Shown: piece after piece, positions 25,581-40,600 of the stretch
Position numbering within the stretch: position 1 is the stretch's first letter
Layout: every line of letters starts with the position of its first letter
DNA from: Marisa cornuarietis
Taxonomy: Eukaryota; Mollusca; Gastropoda; Architaenioglossa; Ampullariidae
DNA: 64,000 bases
Direction: 5' to 3'
NCBI GenBank assembly: GCA_004794655.1
Contig: SMMW01000589.1
Coordinates: forward strand, 806,001-870,000
Position numbers and translations under genes: made by a program
Notes under the pieces: model-generated
Database searches by the model: none
The model's input: only the letters and a program-made list of their open reading frames with translations
Told to the model about the DNA's origin: nothing

Positions 25581-26204
25581 AAGAAACTTTAACGATGGGA
25601 GCTATGGAGAAAAACGTTTTGAAAACCTGGGCAGCAAAGCATAGGCCATGCCATGGTTACTTAATTCCAAAAGAGGAGGGAAAGCTCCTGAAATAGGAGA
25701 AAACCCGACTGACAAGGCGACAAAAGGCTACCTCATTGCGGGTTTATGTTCAGAATCAAGTAGAACTGCTGAAGGGCAGCTTGACAGAAAAGTGTCATAC
25801 ATGACCCTGTCAACCGGTTATCCTCATGATTCGGGTCAAACTCACACACATTGCATGTGCCACGCTGTCGTACAGGCAGCATCTTCAGTGTAGATGAGTG
25901 TCTAACGGATGCATATGAGGAGGAAACAGAAATTTCATTTTATGGCCACTAATTTGTCATCAGACGTACGTTTTTTTTAACCATTAGACAATATGTAAAC
26001 ATCAATCCGGTTTATTTTATGCTAACACAGTAGGTACTCCAAACTGATTTTCGAATCAATAATCAGCAAGAATTGTAGATTGTAGGAAAAAACATTTTAT
26101 TCATCCTGATTTCAATGTTAGCAAGTTTAATTCTATAACTCAAATATTTTACAAGTTTTTTTTAATATTTTAGTTTGTGGGGCATTTTTATGCTCTAAGC
26201 TCTA

Positions 26205-26210
26205 AATAAA
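26205..26210 (+). terminator. Candidate polyadenylation signal of the VWA7-like gene
   Basis: AATAAA lies about 625 nt after the stop codon, on the coding strand. It is the most plausible hexamer I found before the LINE fragment at 26.5 kb. Confidence 0.4.
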
Positions 26211-26519
26211 ATACACCAACAATTAATCTAAGCACGTAGAAATAATCATCTGGCAGGACTACCCAACACAACGAACTGCTCTCATTTTTAAGACATCAGT
26301 TACTGAAAATTAGTAATATATATCACTACAAAACAAGGGTAGATTTTTAGAAAACGTTAACGCTCTAAAATGTATTTATCTACGCCAGAATTAAAAACAA
26401 ATCAGTTTTAAAAAAAATGATGTAACTCTGATTGTAATTAAGCTACAGAAACTGTTTCGTGTCAATGGATTCAGCTTGTTCACTGACATCAAAGTTTGTT
26501 GTGGGATCTTTTGATGTAT

Positions 26520-26860
26520 GTTTGATATATGGTCTCCGGATTTTTAGTTACCGTGCTGCAAAACACCGGAGCTCTCTTCCCTTCTATATATTTACCACCT
26601 ACCCACTATCGAATCTTTTAAACGTGCACTGAAAACGCATATGTTCCACAAGCATTACTCCTTATACCAATCAAGATAGTTGTCAAAGTTGTGATTATAG
26701 TCAATTGACTAGTCCGTCTGCTCGTCTTCCTATGCAGATTTATTACACTCTCCATCTTTACTGTTTGTGTCCTGATTCCTCTTTGTGTCTTCTATATTTG
26801 TCTTTTATTTCTTGTCTGCAAACTTGTTTCTTCTTCCGTCCATTGTATTCTGTTCATGTC
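26520..26860 (+). mobile_element. LINE 3' fragment, family with GCGCTATAAAAATCTT tail
   Basis: The segment CCGTGCTGCAAAACA through CACTGAAAACGCATATGTTCC-CAAGCATTACTCCT corresponds to the last codons of the LINE at 49.37-49.50 kb (there WNS-PFHIRHLP-IESFKSALKTH), in a diverged form. T/C-rich 3' UTR sequence follows. The tail is not recognisable here. Confidence 0.7.
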
Positions 26861-27084
26861 TCCTACCATCATTATTAATTGGCAGAATGTCAAAGTCCTG
26901 CAGGATCAGAAAGCATGTCTTTACTTCTGTAACATCGTTTGTGCATAGCCACCAGAAAACTTTTCCTTGGTGTCTCAAGAAACTGGACAACTGCAGAATT
27001 TTGCGAGGAAGTGTTCACTACCTGCTTATTATACATGCATTCGCTAGACGTAGGAGACTGCTACTGGCTCTGCCTGCTATAGAA

Positions 27085-27899
27085 CACGGACCTTCATCTA
27101 CTGGATGAGTGTCTCTCATTCGTTGCCTCTTTGCGCTATCATAGTAGTGACCAATTGTAACAAACCCTACAGACGTTCGGTTTTCACTTCCGTTTCCGAT
27201 TTCAAAATGGCGGGTTTTCCTAACGTCGAAGAAATTTTAGAAGTAATTAAGCTTTTCCGTCATAAGAACCTTGTTAAAGAAGACTGATTGCAAAATCAAC
27301 AGTAGTATTTTCTTTAAAATGTATTTTGGTTGTTTCTAGAAAACGCATGTGGGTTTATCGTCAATTTTATCATATAAAAACATCGTCACAACAGATGCTA
27401 TTGACTTGCTCTACCACTAACAATTTTTTTAAAAAGGCATTGTTTTTGATTTTTTGGAAACAATAATATAGATTATTCTGTAAAAAAAGCCTATACTTTA
27501 AGAATTAATTTAATAAATGCCACATATGAAGGTCCGTGGTAACACTGAGTTCACGACAATGCCATTTACTAGCAGACGACGATAGGGAAGTACCCCGTTG
27601 CTAAGGTCGGTTGGTATTGTAAGCTATGATGGCGACGAGGATAGATGTTTACTTTTTGCTGAGGATAGCGGCATCTCGCTTTATTGGTATGACATCCAAT
27701 AATGCAACAATTTGCACCTGTCCATTTTTTCGAATTCATTTACGTCTGCAAACCACTGACCTTTATTAAAAATTAAATGAAGGTCCGTGTCTCTTGGCAT
27801 AGCAAACCGGAACCGGAAACACGGGCAGGCTGATAAGGAAAGCCGAGACTTACACCGGATATAAACCTGAGACACTTATCCAGTAGATGAAGGTCCGTG
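27085..27899. mobile_element. 815-bp non-autonomous DNA transposon with exact 8-bp target duplication
   Basis: The 31-bp terminal inverted repeats begin CACGGACCTTCATCTACTGG and differ at one position. They are flanked by CTATAGAA at 27077-27084 and 27900-27907. The 13-mer ATGAAGGTCCGTG of the right end recurs internally at 27526-27538 and 27777-27789. Internal sequence contains a short open frame after an ETS-like and YY1-like site (ACTTCCG ... AAAATGGCGG near 27185-27210), starting MAGFPNVEEILEVIKLF and ending after 26 codons. No transposase is recognisable. An 8-bp duplication points to hAT or P superfamily; the ends do not let me choose. Confidence 0.85.
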
Positions 27900-27907
27900 C
27901 TATAGAA

Positions 27908-30551
27908 TAACTGCCTCTGAGGACGCGAGGCATCTTCTGAATCATCAATGAGACGTTATTTACACTCTGCACAAGGCCTGTCATGTGCTGCCTTTTCCGT
28001 GTATCAACACACCTGGCAGCAAGTCATGCTTCTTCGACTGTTACTTGCACTAGTTTTTTTATAGCAGTTTCTCTCACAACTTCTCCTGTTTCTCCTGTTA
28101 TCTTGACTGGTGTAATTGTTTCAGAACTTTCTCGTCCTCATAATTATGGTCTTTGCTGCTGACACTGCATTAAGCATTAACTTCTGCTACGCCCGTTGCC
28201 TGCGGAAGCCATGCAGTACCTGGCTCCTCTTCATTGCTGCATCTATGAGCTCTGCCTGCTTATAACTTTTTTCAGCTAGACATCCGCCTTTCTTTTGTTG
28301 CCGCAGCATAAGCAGGAAAGACTGGTGGTGAAAAGAAACATAAATTGAATTTTTCATATCAAAGTACATCTCCCCCAGACCCCTCTCTCCTAGCACATTG
28401 ATGAGAGGGTAATGCTTTAGCATGCTGTTGATCAGATATTTTCTGTCTGTTGTTGTTCAGACTTCCTGTCTTGCACGAAAGCAGACAACTAGGTATGAAT
28501 AACAAGCAAGATATCCCACATGAACACTTCAATTGGTCAGCAACTGGAAAACGCGAAGGAAGCGAGCTTGCCTTATTAAGACCAAGAGCTGTGCATCTAT
28601 GTCATTGAAAAATTAGAATAACACATGGTTTCTCTTATTTTACAAGTCTCGTTACATAAACAGCTCTGATTTGTGTGAAGGTTGAAGTCACGTGATTGCA
28701 CAACCTGCACATTTTCTCATAAATGGCAAACTTGTGGTCATCTAGTACAATCTTTCTTTGGTCAACACTTGTCAAGTAAGGCAAAAATTTAGCCGAAAAA
28801 AATTCAAGAAGTAATACGGCATCTCAACCTTCGGTACTCTTTTGTGACACTACAACAACGATCACCTGTATCTAGTCAGTTAAATTTCTACCATACTAGT
28901 ACTATTTATCAGACTAAATGAACCATAAAACATGAAATAAATAAGTGAACTCCCCAACAAACCAAAACAACGGCGTCAATAATGGATGGAGAAATTTCTT
29001 GCTAAATCTTTTACATTTATCTTACTCACTTTCGTTGTCGGCCATGGCGGCAATTGGTAGTGCAGCACATTTCGGTCTTACAATGTTTTTTTTCTCAGTA
29101 GATACAGGTGCATGAGAGGTATTCTCTGAACATTAGACCTCATCTCAAAGCTTTGCCATTATCCAAAGAAAGCTTTAGTTTCCCGACAACGAAATTTTGA
29201 GATTGGTTATTTTTCACAAGAGATTTTGTAAATCTCCATACATTAAGCAGTGTATATGCACTGAAGTGTGCAGTAGTGCTAATAACTACCTTTCTCTTCC
29301 TGTTCTATTTCTAGATCTGTGTGTGTATGTGTGTGTGTGTGTGTGCGTGCGTGCAAGCGAGCGCGTCTCAGTGCGTACATTTCTGTAGTATTTGTAGAGT
29401 CTTCTTAAATGCGTTTCGAAACATTTTAAACATGGGTCCACACGATAATTTTATATAAAACGTTCTGAGAGTGTAATGTATATCTCGAGCTTAGCCACAA
29501 AGCAAAAGACCGCACACGCACGGGCGCGTAAAAACAAATCTTTCCATATACATTTGCTTTCTTTCAGTCTCCAAATGCCCAAGCCAATGCTGAGAAATAA
29601 AATTATTTGTTGGAAGTCTTGCGTTTGTTTTGTTTTTGTTGTTTTTTTTTGTTTATTTTTTTTTAGGAAAAAAGGTCAAATTTATCAAAGGTTACAAAAA
29701 GCTCGTATTTCTTCCGAAGCATGCTTGATTATTTACAAGTTAGAAAAAAATATCGTAACTAGACAAATCATTATTAATATCGACAAGACGGAACCTTTTA
29801 CTGTCAAATATGTATTTGACTATTAAAAATGTAATGACAAAGACAACGTAGTGTTATGGAATCTGTCACAATACACGTTTGTCTAGACTCTATTAAGGTT
29901 CTATCTCTTTCTAGATCATATTGAAGAACACAGCTGAGTTTTACTACAAGAAAAAAGCAAGGTATCTCAATTTTCAGTACGGTGGGAAACTTATCACACA
30001 GCTAACGAATGAAAATTATGTCGCGTTTTTATTGAAGAAAAATCTAATATTTGTAGAACAAAAACAAACTTTCTTCAAGGTCCAGACAGTGATATCTAGT
30101 CAGATTTATGTAATCTAATTAGATTATGCTGGTCTATCACTAACTCTGGAAACCAGGAATCAAAGTAACATTTAAGTAAAAAGTAACGGCCACTTTGTTT
30201 TAGCTAGCATCAATAGTGATATAGTTCAAGACCATTGTCATTTATATTTTTCTTTAGTTTAGAAAGAATGGTAGACAAAAAATCTCTACAGAACAACTAA
30301 TGAAAAGTCTATATTGTCTATATTTAAAAACATTCAAAGAACTACTTTAAACTAAAAAAAAAAATTAATGAAAAATTTAGTAGCAGGTGAAATTCATTTC
30401 ATCTTGTAACCCTAGCGCGTATGACGAGCAAATCCCTGATGAATTTAAAAAGTCCTCTACAGTTCTTTGAAGTGTTGAAATACGCCCCAATTAGCGAGCC
30501 GTTTCAAAGTCACGTGACAGGCTTTGTTCGCTTGCCCTGGAAGTTCAATGC

Positions 30552-30556
<5 letters not shown>
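27908..30556. other. Intergenic, nothing recognised
   Basis: Only short open frames without domain signatures, plus a small GT/GC repeat near 29318-29365. One minus-strand frame at 28187-28423 (78 codons, Lys/Gln-rich) has no recognisable relatives and no splice context that would support it. Confidence 0.5.

Positions 30557-30622
<66 letters not shown>
30557..30622. repeat. (AC)n microsatellite
   Basis: About 33 uninterrupted AC units, 270 bp beyond the stop codon of the homeobox gene. Confidence 0.98.
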
Positions 30623-30626
<4 letters not shown>

Positions 30627-30891
30627 GTAGCTGAGTCCTTGCAGGAACGCCTGGAATCACCGCCGTGCTGTATTTTCACATGAACATGAGAAAGGTTGAA
30701 CAATATGTAAAAACCCGAGCTGGTCACAGCGGTCCCTGCACACGATCACGATTGTATATTCAGGCAGACTTCTTGCTCCACTCCAGTGGGCTGTGACGCT
30801 TCATGAGTATTTACTCCTGGATGTATGGTTTCTTCTTTCCCGAGACAGGAAGAGAAACTTAGCGTCCCCATAACTTCCTGGTAATTAAGGG

Positions 30892-33345
<2,454 letters not shown>

Positions 33346-34017
33346 TTTCAGTTTTAATACTCTTGTAATCTGAGGCAGATTCCCTCCTTGAAGCGTCTAT
33401 TATACAGACCCAATACGACCGAATCACATCCAGTAAAATTCTGACAACCAATAAAGATGACAGAAATTTTAGAATTGTTATCTTTCTGAATTTGTTTGCA
33501 ACGTTTTCTTAGCGACAGTGCAAACGTTTTCACTCTGAGAGAAGGCACGATTGATCACCTTTACCAAACTTAGATTACCATCTCCCTTAAAATTTCTTTA
33601 ACGCAGTTTCTATATAGTCACCAGCACGCATCTTTGCTCCACCCATCATTCCCTGACTGTGACCAGACTTGTCATCGAGGACCCTCCCCTTCCGGATATT
33701 TTCTTTCAAGGAGAAAGAGGACCCAGAGCTAAAATCGACAAAGTCATCGATCTGTCGATCTGTTTCTCTTCTCCAATCCAGAAGCGCCTTCCTTGTGGCT
33801 CCGCCCTAGTCTTTAAATAGTGAGACTAACGGTCTTTAGCGGTCGTCGGGATAAGAAACCGCAGATTTGAAGCACGAAGGGTTGTTGTCGGGCGGGTCAC
33901 GGTTGGGCTGCAGTTGAATTACAATGCATCATTTTATCGGTGCCCATCAGAAGACAGAATCATATTTTCAAAGGCATTGTTGCCGTAGAAATTGACAAGC
34001 AGATGCTGTTGCTATTT

Positions 34018-34085
<68 letters not shown>
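34018..34085. repeat. (ATG)n microsatellite
   Basis: About 22 uninterrupted ATG/GAT units. Confidence 0.98.
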
Positions 34086-34086
<1 letters not shown>

Positions 34087-36109
34087 GCTGCTCTTTAGGG
34101 AGATGCTGCGTGAGCACATGCTCACTTAGTATTTTCAAGCAGCGTGTGACTAGAATCTGGGTGCAGGGTAATGCAACTATGGAGAGTAGCGTTTCCTATC
34201 GGTGACATTAATAGTGACTCTTTAGAAAATGTTTTTTTTTCTTCGCTTCTACTGTTTGTTTTGCATGAATGCACACATTTCTGCAACATGTGCTGTCAGA
34301 CCATAAAGTAGAAACGCATGTTTAGACAACTCTTTGGGTTTTTGTCAAATGAAATGACTTGTCTTTGAGATGGAAGTACAATGACTAAATATAAAACAGT
34401 CATAGATTTTATGGCTGATAATCGATGCCATTTTTTGACCGTGCCGATTGTGCTACTGATTATAGAGCTGTTGTGCCAGGGCTGCTTCAGAAAAAAATGC
34501 TGTGTTTGGTGTAAGCAACAAAAACAACAACAAAGCGGCTCAAGTAGTTTATAATCCTGAATAGTATATACATAGATGACATCAGGACAGGACTACATTA
34601 AGGCTCCTGCCTTTTTCCATAATCCTTTGATCCTATGATACATCAATTTTAACCACAAGACGTATGATTTCCACAGTCAAATGAAATAATTGTCAATAAA
34701 ATTCAAATTTCCTCATTTGCTACTTCCAAATCAAAGAGCTACGACCTAATCAGACATTATTCACCGGCCTAATTTTTATCCATTAATGTCCGTAATTATA
34801 AGCACTCGACTAAGCTTCTTTTACCTGAATGGGATGCAAGCAGGTGGTGCTTTTCCCATTTCGCTTTCCAGCCCCGTCATCGTCCGAGAGACTCAAGAAC
34901 AGAACAGATATGGATGCGAAGAGGCAATCGGCTGCGGAGGACTAGTTGGAAGCGGAAGTCCGAAAAACAAATAAACTCGTTTACCTGTTCAGAAATCGAA
35001 GCCTAATCGGTCTCTTCCCGCTTGCTGGAAAATTCTCGTGAAAAGAAATGTGCAGAAAAGTATTGTAAATCAAAATCATTAACCTCAGTCTAAGATCGCA
35101 AAATGGACTTTTGTTTGCGAATCGAACTGTAATGAACCAATCACTACCCCAGGGTATGCAAGGAACGGTACTTTCTAAAGACGGTTAATAGAGAAAAGGA
35201 TCAAACTTTGAATACATGCTGGAGAGTTACTGAAAACATTCTTCAGCCTGATCGATTCTATAAATAAACATTAGTTGCAAAATATGACAGTTTTCGCTAC
35301 TAAGTAGACAAGAAATCGGTATGTGAAAAGCTACAAGCCTTTACCACTAGTCCTGCTGAGAGAACTTCTTGTAAAAAATTACTGATACCTTTATCACTGA
35401 TTTTTGTAAAAGCATCAGAAAGTTTACAGACATGTTTTAGTGTGCAATGGGCTAAAAGTGTTGGAAATATGTGACGGAATACACAAGCCGACAAACAAGC
35501 CAATATTTAGAGAAGATGCACATAATGATCAATATGTATTTAAATAGAATCCATTAAAATTACAACCCCTCCCCCTCCCCCACACACGGGGACACACTCA
35601 ACCCTTTTCTTCCCTTCGAACTCACACATACGTTTATGGTCACAAATGCATGCGCACGAAAATAACCAGAAACTCGTTTAATTCATACACCCGCACATAT
35701 TCAGATGTCCGAATACCGTGTTTCTTACAAAATAAATGTCTTATTTTTCATGTACAAAAATCTACATTTATTCATCTTTTCTCCTCTAGAACATCGTCAA
35801 AACTCATAACTTTATTTATGAATTAATATAATCGATTTATAATTCATTACGACCGTCGTGTGTTCGTCTGGCTGACGATCTTGAGTTTATATCACGAGCA
35901 TCCTGAAAAAAAATCGTTCTAGAGCTTGTTTTGGGGTTAAGTCTTATTTTCGGGGAAGCATGGTATAAGTTAATTTGCCGCATTTGTCTCGCTATCAGTC
36001 TATACGATTTTGTGACGACCACGTCTACCAAAAATTTCTGCAAACTTTATAGCTTTGTATCAATGTGACACTGATCGAGACTTTCTTTTTAGTTACAAAA
36101 AACTGGACG

Positions 36110-36112
<3 letters not shown>

Positions 36113-36160
<48 letters not shown>

Positions 36161-36236
36161 TTTGTTTGTGTGTGTGTGTGTTTGTTTGTTTGTGTGTTTG
36201 TTTGTGTGTGTGCGCGCGCGCGCGCGTGCGTGCGTG
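36113..36236. repeat. (TG)n with TTTG and GC variants
   Basis: A TG run grades into TTTG units and then a CG run (GCGCGCGCGCGCG). Confidence 0.95.
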
Positions 36237-36288
36237 GGAGGGGGAGGAGCTTTTCAGTCTTATATTTAGGGACTTACATTTAGAATAT

Positions 36289-36356
36289 TATTGCGCTAAG
36301 AGCATGCTCTCTATGAGTGTGAATATGCGCTATAAAAATCTTTATTATTATTATCA
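36289..36356 (+). mobile_element. LINE 3' tail only (GCGCTATAAAAATCTT family)
   Basis: GCGCTAAGAGCATGCTCTCT through GCGCTATAAAAATCTTTATT and ATT repeats is near-identical to the tails at 49.67, 59.79 (minus) and 62.62 kb. It is a severely 5'-truncated insertion. Confidence 0.9.
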
Positions 36357-37405
36357 ATCTGGAAAACTGTAAACAGCTGCGCGTAGAGTTCACTACATAT
36401 TTTTTAAGTGCAAGGCATATTGTAATTCTGTAAAAAAATTACGTAGGTACATGACTTAAAATTATTGCTTTGACCAGTATTGATACATGTATTTAGAAAT
36501 TATTACAGTTTCAACCATTCTCTGCCTGTTTTGAACACAGTCATCTATCTTTAGCATATTACTTGGGACATTTTTGTTTCAAAACTTCAATAAATAATAT
36601 CCCTTCCTTTTCTAATCTCTCCGAGTAATATTTTTACAGCCTTGAAGGCAGGTTTTCGAAAGAGATGGGTTGCATTTATTCTATCTATAATTATAGATCA
36701 GTGATCAATGTTTACGGGTTGCTTGAAGAAGTGTTTCTACTCACTGGCATTCGCAAACAGACAGAGCTGCCGGCAACATAGTATAATGCCGAATCTCTTT
36801 GCTCATCAATTAGAATAGCGAGCTAGCGGCAGACGTGAAAGAAGCTCTGGCAGCGCTCTCTTCTCTGAGAGTCTTAAAACGTCTCTCGCCCAGGTGTTGG
36901 ATTCTCACGCATCAGCGAGCGAAGATAACAGCAAACTCAATCTCGGTCTAAACGCCAAATGGCTTGAAACTCTTTACAGACTGCTGCCTGCTGAATTCTA
37001 AGGCGCGTGCGACGCTAAGCTCGCACGTTGAAAACATTTATTCAATTGGAAACTGGGGACTGGATTTGTTTGGAGTCACAACCGTCACCTGCCGTAATAT
37101 CACAGAGTTCAATACGGATAGTGTCCATATTATTTTTTTTCTTCCTTTTTTTCCACGCTCGTGCAGGACTCTTCAGGAGAGCGATTGATTGGAAAACTAT
37201 TGAGAAACATACATATTAACGAGATCCTGACTAAAGAATTTGTAGAGTATGGAAAGGGGTTCTTTCCCGGGAAGACACAGGTACTTAATACAGAGGTTTG
37301 TAACATTTTGTCTTTCTTCTAGTCTCTACACACCTTTCTAAATGCTGGTATGCCGACCTGCCACCTCCTAGTAGTCAGACAGAAATGCAAATATTAACAT
37401 ATTAG

Positions 37406-37620
<215 letters not shown>

Positions 37621-40600
37621 GGGAGGCAGAAAATTATAAAAACAGAAAGACAAAGACAAGAATTCAGATAGGAAGGCACACGAGGTGAAGTACATCAGAA
37701 ATGAATTTTGCATTGTTTTTTTAAGTTGGTATGTCAAACTAGATTTTTTTCCCTTTTCCAGGAGACTAAAAGAAAAAAATCCTACAGTTTTAATCGATTT
37801 TGAATTACTTTGAAGTCCATTTTCCTGGTTATTTTTCTGAAAATTCCCAGATATTTTAACAAAATTTCGGTTACGTAGGCATAGTTCTAAATGGAAGAAG
37901 ACAAACTAAAAGTGCGTTTTACTCAAAATCCTCGACATCAAGTGCCACCATTACAAAATGTCGATGCCGAACTATACAGCTACAATTCAGGTAATCTTTC
38001 TTTCTTGAAGATCGCTTCACTTTTCTCTTTCTTAAGAATAAATAAATCAGGTAATGTATTCATATTAAAACTAGACAACTGCCCATCCGTGTCAAGCATT
38101 TACCTCGAAGAGTGCTGCTGGGCGTTGTTTTCGCTGAAATAAACTTTAGTTATTTGATCAAACAGCTTAAGTAAAATGCATTTCAAGGGCCCTTTCCTTT
38201 ACTGGCTCACTTACTTAATTTGCCAAAATACAAGTGGCAAAGAGAAGTATGGAAAACAGCAAAGAGGTTATGTTTTCATTGTTTATTTTAATTAATTTTG
38301 GAAATTTTTACACATTTCAGTGAGAACGTTGTAGAGACACAATGAGCTTACTGTAAGCAGTCGTAAAAACACATTTAAGATGAATTGCAGAGAATCATAT
38401 CTTACGGATAGCCTGATAATACAAATTTAAAATGAAATATGATGGCATGAGAGACATTTATGGACTAAGCAACGGAAGTGTTGGCGATTCTCTTAAAAAA
38501 GTACTTTGAAATTAATTTTTACACCGCAGATCACTAGAACGTGACCCTCAAATCATCTGGAGTCAGCTGAACGCCATTTTTTTGAAATGATTTTAATGCA
38601 TTCGTTTGCTTGCGCATGCGGAGGTCTCTTGTCCCAGCAAGGCCCTGTGGAGAGTTATACATTATGTCCTCATCGGCTGCGGCACTAAACGGCAGAGCGC
38701 AGTGATAAACGGGCGGAAGAATAAGTGTGAGAACAGACCCAGACAGGCCGAGCTGCGGAGCAGGTCTTTCAGAGGTGGTTAGGTACTAAATTTAGGCCGG
38801 TGACAAACAATTGTACCCCTAAATTCATTCCAAAACAGAATTTGCTGGTTATCTAGTAGTAATATTGCTTCACCATTGTTTTTATTGTGTTTTGGGCTTT
38901 AATGTCTTTTGTCATTATGCTGGGTTGTACTGAAATTAATGAAAGGAGTCATGACAGTCAACAAATATGATCCCGGTTTAAAACAAGAACAATAACATTT
39001 TTATACAGCGATGTACTCTGAAAACCTTACGACAAATCCATCTACTCTCCTTTATAACAGTTGCACTCAAAGATTCTGATTAAGAAGTAAATCGGCTGCT
39101 TTTCCAATCAAATTTACCTTTTCAGTGTGAAGTGTCCTCTGGCCACTATGTACAGGTAGCAGAACCTTTTTTAAAGCTTGATTTTAATGGTTATAAAGCT
39201 CTTTCTCTTTGTAATATTAGCATTATATCTCAAAAATTGAAAATAGTATCTTGTAAACCTCTTAAATTATTTAATCTAATCTTTGAACTTAGCCAGTGCC
39301 TTTCACTTCAATTATTATTTATGTACCTTTTTTCATTAGTTTGTTTCATCCACCTCTTTTCTTAGTCGATGAATTTCTCTGCCTTTCACTTCTTTTTCTA
39401 CTATTTCTCTCGCATGTCGTTACTTTTATATTGCTTTTATATATTTGTTATATCGACAGATTATTTGAGGTTTCATTTCATGTAACAAACTTTTCATGTG
39501 CAAGGCGGACGAAAAACGTATTTTTTGAAGGGGGCACTGAATTAAGACGACACCGGTTTATAATGTCATTTTGCCGTTAGATGCGGGGGAGAATGGCGCG
39601 CGCGGGTGAAGAGGATTGTCGATGGCCCTCGAAAAAACCATTGTGCAGCGGAACTGCCAGTTATAAACGGTTCTGATGGAGGAGGAGGCCTAACCACCTC
39701 ACGTAATGCAACAAACAGTACAAACACTTGTGGGACTGTCGCCAATGGCGTCAGTGATGTAGTGGTCGGCACAGGTGGTCTGGCCGGCGACAGGCATGGA
39801 CTCTGACCACCAAAAGTCGATGGTTGAAACTCGATAACGTCCTCGCAGAAAATCACTAGGACACAAAAATGCTCACATGATACCGGTCGGGGAATGGAAA
39901 CTAAAATAACAAAAATGTTGAAACGTTGACAAAATGGAGAGAAAGTCACATAGTTTTTCCTTATTCTCGTAATCTGTAACGGAACCTGCGTGCAAGGATA
40001 GGTCGCTCCATTTGACCCCGACAAGTTGCTTATTTCGGGTAAAGCGATCACAATTTGGTATCTGTGTGCATACTTTAATGTGTCCGAGGGGATTTATATG
40101 TATGCTTGTTTGTCAGAAATAACGGAGTGCGAGCATGTTTGTCTGTAAGATAGATAGGTAAATCAAGAAAACCAAGAGTTATACGGAGTACTGTTCCAGA
40201 GCTTCCGGCATGTCTCATATTTGATCTTAGCGAGCCGTCTCCTCTTTAGTCAAACATGGGTTGTATGAGCTAGGATTTTTTTTTTTTTTGGTACTATAAA
40301 CAAAGTAATGAAGAGGGAAAGGATAGAAAAAAGAAGGGAAACTACAAGAGAAATCTAAATTAAGGTACAAAAACAAGTGGCACATAAACACAGAGAAATC
40401 ATTCAGATATATCTACATGTGTATATCGTATCAATTTTGTGAATCTCGCACTTACCAAAAATGTTACTAACTGAAATTATCTTAAAACATATTTTTATGT
40501 CCGAACTCTTATCTTCAACGCCTGAGTTAGAGCAAATTATCGAGCTTAAAGTACGAGAAATAATTCTATTCTAATGTGAGGTTTGCTTTGTTATTTGTAT

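Noticed and set aside
25402..25644. Alternative frame over the last exon of the VWA7-like gene
   Set aside because: The frame chosen by splice phase gives a clear transmembrane helix and basic tail, and this one does not.
35300..35503. Minus-strand frame with several Cys and Ser residues
   Set aside because: Looks faintly like a mobile-element remnant, but I could not match it to any family.
37891..38142. 83-codon plus-strand frame starting with an ATG
   Set aside because: No domain, no splice partner and AT-rich codon use like the surrounding non-coding DNA.
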